From Baffinella frigidus (taxonomy: Eukaryota > Cryptophyceae > Cryptomonadales > Baffinellaceae), in the NCBI GenBank assembly GCA_026770585.1, contig MU646817.1:309077-323450 (forward strand): 14,374 nucleotides of DNA. Reading direction: 5' to 3'. Positions 12,539 to 14,374 of the stretch are shown one piece after another (positions within the stretch are counted from its first letter, which is position 1; each line of letters starts with the position of its first letter). The notes beneath the pieces were generated by a model. It was not told the DNA's origin, searched no databases, and saw nothing but the letters and a program-made list of their open reading frames with translations. The translations under genes were made by a program, and so were the position numbers.

Positions 12539-12595
12539 CCTGGGGCGGGGCTTCCATGGGCGATTATTGCCTGGGGCGGGGCTTCCACGGGCGAG
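12539..12595. repeat. 31-bp tandem duplication
   Basis: CCTGGGGCGGGGCTTCCAYG GGCGA occurs at 12539 and 12570. Confidence 0.85.
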
Positions 12596-12746
12596 GTACA
12601 GGGGGGGCGGTGTATCACAATCGAGGAACCACCGCAGGTTGTAGGGACGCGATCAGCACTTATGGGGGGGTCATGCCCCCCCCCTAGACGATGTGTTCGA
12701 AGTGAGATAGAACTTAGTCGGTGTGTAGGACGGGAGACATATCTTT
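12596..12746. other. No supported gene
   Basis: A G-tract/C-tract hairpin at about 12663-12685, followed by CTAG, resembles a decayed family 1 core. Confidence 0.4.
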
Positions 12747-12897
12747 CCACCAACCCTCCCGGTTGGACCAGACCATCGATTTGAGACTAGAGATTTACCC
12801 TTGCAGAGAACCCAGATCCGGGGTCTCTGCAAGGGTAAATCAAGGGTAAATCTACAATCCAAAATCCACGATTTGGTCCAACCGTGAGGGCTGGTGG
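12747..12897. mobile_element. Nested foldback element
   Basis: Outer arms CCACCAACCCTCCCGGTTGG and CCAACCGTGAGGGCTGGTGG enclose a perfect inner 18-bp inverted repeat (12792-12809 with 12824-12841, GATTTACCCTTGCAGAGA). The inner right arm is followed by an extra AAGGGTAAATCT. Confidence 0.8.
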
Positions 12898-12925
12898 TTG
12901 GCGGGATGTAAGAATGGAGACAGAC

Positions 12926-12980
12926 CTTTTCGGCAGCTACCGGTGGGCGTCAGCCTTGGTGTCGAAATCAAGGGCGTCAG
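12926..12980 (-). pseudogene. 3'-half copy of exon 13347-13463
   Basis: GACGCCCTTGATTTCGACAC and GCCGAAAAG|GTCTG match the 3' half. A two-base insertion near the middle breaks the frame. It lies on the 3' side and keeps the donor. Confidence 0.8.
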
Positions 12981-13004
12981 GAAAACTTCCAAGTTACCAA
13001 GATT

Positions 13005-13071
13005 CCAACGTTTGAGCTGTAAACCACCATTGTCAATACTAACCTTTGAGTTGTACACCACCATTGTAAAT
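13005..13071. repeat. AACTTTTGAG...AAACCACCATTGTA repeat, two copies
   Basis: Two adjacent units (about 13005-13036 and 13042-13071) share TTTGAGYTGTAMACCACCAT and TGT. A third lies at 13873-13903 next to another exon copy, so the unit travelled with the local duplications. Confidence 0.75.
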
Positions 13072-13094
13072 ATTAGCAAACGGTCATGATGTGT

Positions 13095-13140
13095 GTATGG
13101 TTTACGGTTGAGAGTTTACGGTGCAGGGTTAAGGGTTCAT
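13095..13140 (+). repeat. Degenerate telomere-like patch
   Basis: TATGGTTTACGGTTGAGAG and GGTTAAGGGTTCA are diverged TTTAGGG-type units. Confidence 0.5.
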
Positions 13141-13148
13141 AACCGGAC

Positions 13149-13197
13149 CTTTTCGGCAGCGAGGTGCGCGTCAGCCTTGGTGTCGAAATCGAGGGCG
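13149..13197 (-). pseudogene. 3'-half copy of exon 13347-13463
   Basis: The copy begins GCCCTCGATTTCGACACCAA and ends GCCGAAAAG|GTCCGG; the frame is open but there is no acceptor AG at its start (TTTCTCTTTC before GCC). It lies on the 3' side and keeps the donor. Confidence 0.8.
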
Positions 13198-13346
13198 AAA
13201 GAGAAAGCCGGGCAACGCCGGGCGCCTTCACACGGCGTCCGTCCGATGCAAGGTGGTGGCTCCGCCATCAACTGAGCGACCTCCTTGCAACTTGTTGAAA
13301 AGTCAACAACTGGGCGACAACTTTAGACTGCGTCCCAAAAAAAGAC

Positions 13347-13463
13347 CTTTTCGGCAGCGAGGTGCGCGTCCGCCTTGGTGTCGAAATCGAGGGCGTCAGT
13401 CTTGAGGTACTGCATGTCATCGAACAGCGACTTCGACTCCACTCGCACGTCCAGGATCTCCAC
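13347..13463 (-). CDS. Intact exon, most upstream in window (39 codons)
   Basis: On the minus strand CGTCTCTCCCTGGGGCCAG precedes GTGGAGATCCTGGACGTG, and the exon ends GCCGAAAAG|GTCTTT. It is 117 nt, phase 0-0, reading VEILDVRVESKSLFDDMQYL and KTDALDFDTKADAHLAAEK. The pyrimidine tract before the acceptor is good. It is the only copy with both halves. Three copies of its 5' half lie at 13626, 13818 and 14022, and two copies of its 3' half at 12926 and 13149. The first exon of the gene must lie beyond the right edge. Confidence 0.7.
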
Positions 13464-13625
13464 CTGGCCCCAGGGAGAGACGGACCTCCACTTAGAAGCG
13501 CCCGTTCCTTTTCCCACGGATGTCCGGGGGAAACGCGATTAGGATTTCCAGGGTTCTGGATAAGATTCTAGTACAAATCGTTTAGATGGACTGCATCCGT
13601 GAAGCCCCCGTTGGCTGCTAAGTGG

Positions 13626-13682
13626 GTACTGCATGGTATCGAACAGCGACTTCGACTCCACCCGCACGTCCAGGACCTCCAC
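13626..13682 (-). pseudogene. 5'-half copy of exon 13347-13463
   Basis: The acceptor CTCCCTGGGGTCAG and GTGGAGGTCCTGGACGTGCG match. The peptide VEVLDVRVESKSLFDTMQY stays open, then homology ends. It lies on the 5' side, with an intact decoy acceptor. Confidence 0.8.
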
Positions 13683-13817
13683 CTGACCCCAGGGAGAAAA
13701 CGGGAATGTCAGGACGCACCGGTTCGTTTCGTGGTACTAAATTGGTACGTACTGACCCGGTGACATGCGACGGTTCGTCCTTTGCACATCCTCCCTCTCC
13801 CAAACGGTCGTGGTTTG

Positions 13818-13865
13818 CACTGCATGCCATCGAACAGCGACTTCGACTCCCCTCGCACGTCCAGG
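13818..13865 (-). pseudogene. Short 5'-half copy of exon 13347-13463
   Basis: CCTGGACGTGCGAGGGGAGT through ATGCAGTGC matches the middle of the 5' half. The acceptor is lost. It lies on the 5' side. Confidence 0.75.
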
Positions 13866-13872
13866 CGAGTAT

Positions 13873-13903
13873 CCAACTTTTGAGTTTTAAACCACCATTG
13901 TAA
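13873..13903. repeat. Third AAACCACCATTGTA unit
   Basis: AACTTTTGAGTTTTAAACCA and CCATTGTAAT match the units at 13005-13071. Confidence 0.75.
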
Positions 13904-14021
13904 TTATCAGTGATAAGACTCAGGGTAGGCGGCACGAGACAAGAAGATGTCGAAAGGTCACGTACCCAGAGTCGTATATCACCAAGTATGCAACGTATAC
14001 TAAGATAAACGGTCGTGAGTT

Positions 14022-14082
14022 GTACTGCATGGCATCGAACAGCGATTTGGACTCACTCCACCCGCACGTCCAGAATATCCAC
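14022..14082 (-). pseudogene. 5'-half copy of exon 13347-13463
   Basis: The acceptor CCCTGGGAGCAG and GTGGATATTCTGGACGTGCG match. A four-base ACTC duplication shifts the frame. It lies on the 5' side, next to the final telomere-like array. Confidence 0.8.
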
Positions 14083-14100
14083 CTGCTCCCAGGGTAATTG

Positions 14101-14374
14101 TTTTGGGTTTAGGGTGTGGGGTGTATGTTTTATGGTTTATGGTTTATGGTTTAGGTTTCAGGGTGCAGGGTTTAGGGTTTGGGGTTTAGGGCTTGGGGTT
14201 GATGGTCTAGGTTTTAGGGTTGAGGGTTGAAGGTTTAGGGTTTAGGTTTTGGGTTTTGGGGTTTGGGGTTTGGGGTTTGGGGTTTGGGATTTAAGATTTA
14301 GGGTTTAGGGTTTAGGGTTTAAGGTTTAGGATTTAGGTTGGTTTAGGGTTTAGGGTTTAGGGTTTAGGGGTTTA
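14101..14374 (+). repeat. Telomere-like array at right edge
   Basis: TTTAGGG, TTTATGG, TTGAGGG and TTTGGGG units, most regular over the last about 35 bases. The G-strand points right, the direction expected if the chromosome end lies that way, but the array is degenerate and may continue as interstitial sequence. Confidence 0.88.

Noticed and set aside
14101-14374. True chromosome end
   Set aside because: The units are too mixed, and the window simply stops within the array. It may be interstitial.

Overview
The window looks like accessory, probably subtelomeric, nuclear DNA of a eukaryote, most likely a microbial alga or other protist. The support is: no long ORF that is not repeat-derived, no bacterial operon or Shine-Dalgarno logic, many degenerate TTTAGGG-type telomere-like arrays, several families of foldback elements, and short exon-like coding islands bounded by AG acceptors and GT donors. 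TTTAGGG is the telomere type of plants and several algal lineages. Peptides read through the foldback elements (such as RGTSLIRN and GYLAHKK) resemble, from memory and unverified, spurious predictions in cryptophyte nuclear proteomes.

Layout. Positions 1-2140 hold GC-rich tandem repeats and six TA-flanked hairpin (MITE-like) insertions of two families. 2228-2520 is a GA microsatellite followed by a telomere-like array. 2570-3272 holds a candidate terminal exon, a broken exon copy, a third foldback element and an intact exon. 3343-3915 is TTTGACC tandem repeats and a 153-bp-period duplication. 4000-5190 has little I can identify. 5190-7670 holds a dispersed repeat family, a CT-rich tract, two more hairpin elements, a GC-rich tandem cluster and a plus-strand exon candidate at 7387-7554. 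7930-14090 alternates exon islands with telomere-variant arrays. 14101 to the end is a telomere-like array.

Main result. Seven short minus-strand exon candidates (13347-13463, 12327-12419, 10489-10557, 9643-9693, 8869-8934, 7967-8038, 3150-3272) all start after AG, all end in an AAG/CAG/GAG codon followed by GT, are all multiples of three, and are all open in phase 0-0. Together they give 197 residues, mostly Ala/Glu/Lys/Leu-rich sequence typical of an alpha-helical coiled coil, consistent with one large multi-exon gene entering from the right edge. The protein is not recognised. Six of the seven exons are surrounded by truncated same-strand copies. Copies of the 5' half mostly lie 5' of the intact exon and copies of the 3' half lie 3' of it, so each exon sits inside a set of decoy splice sites. 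Introns are filled mainly with telomere-variant repeats and foldback elements. No rRNA, tRNA or CRISPR array was found.
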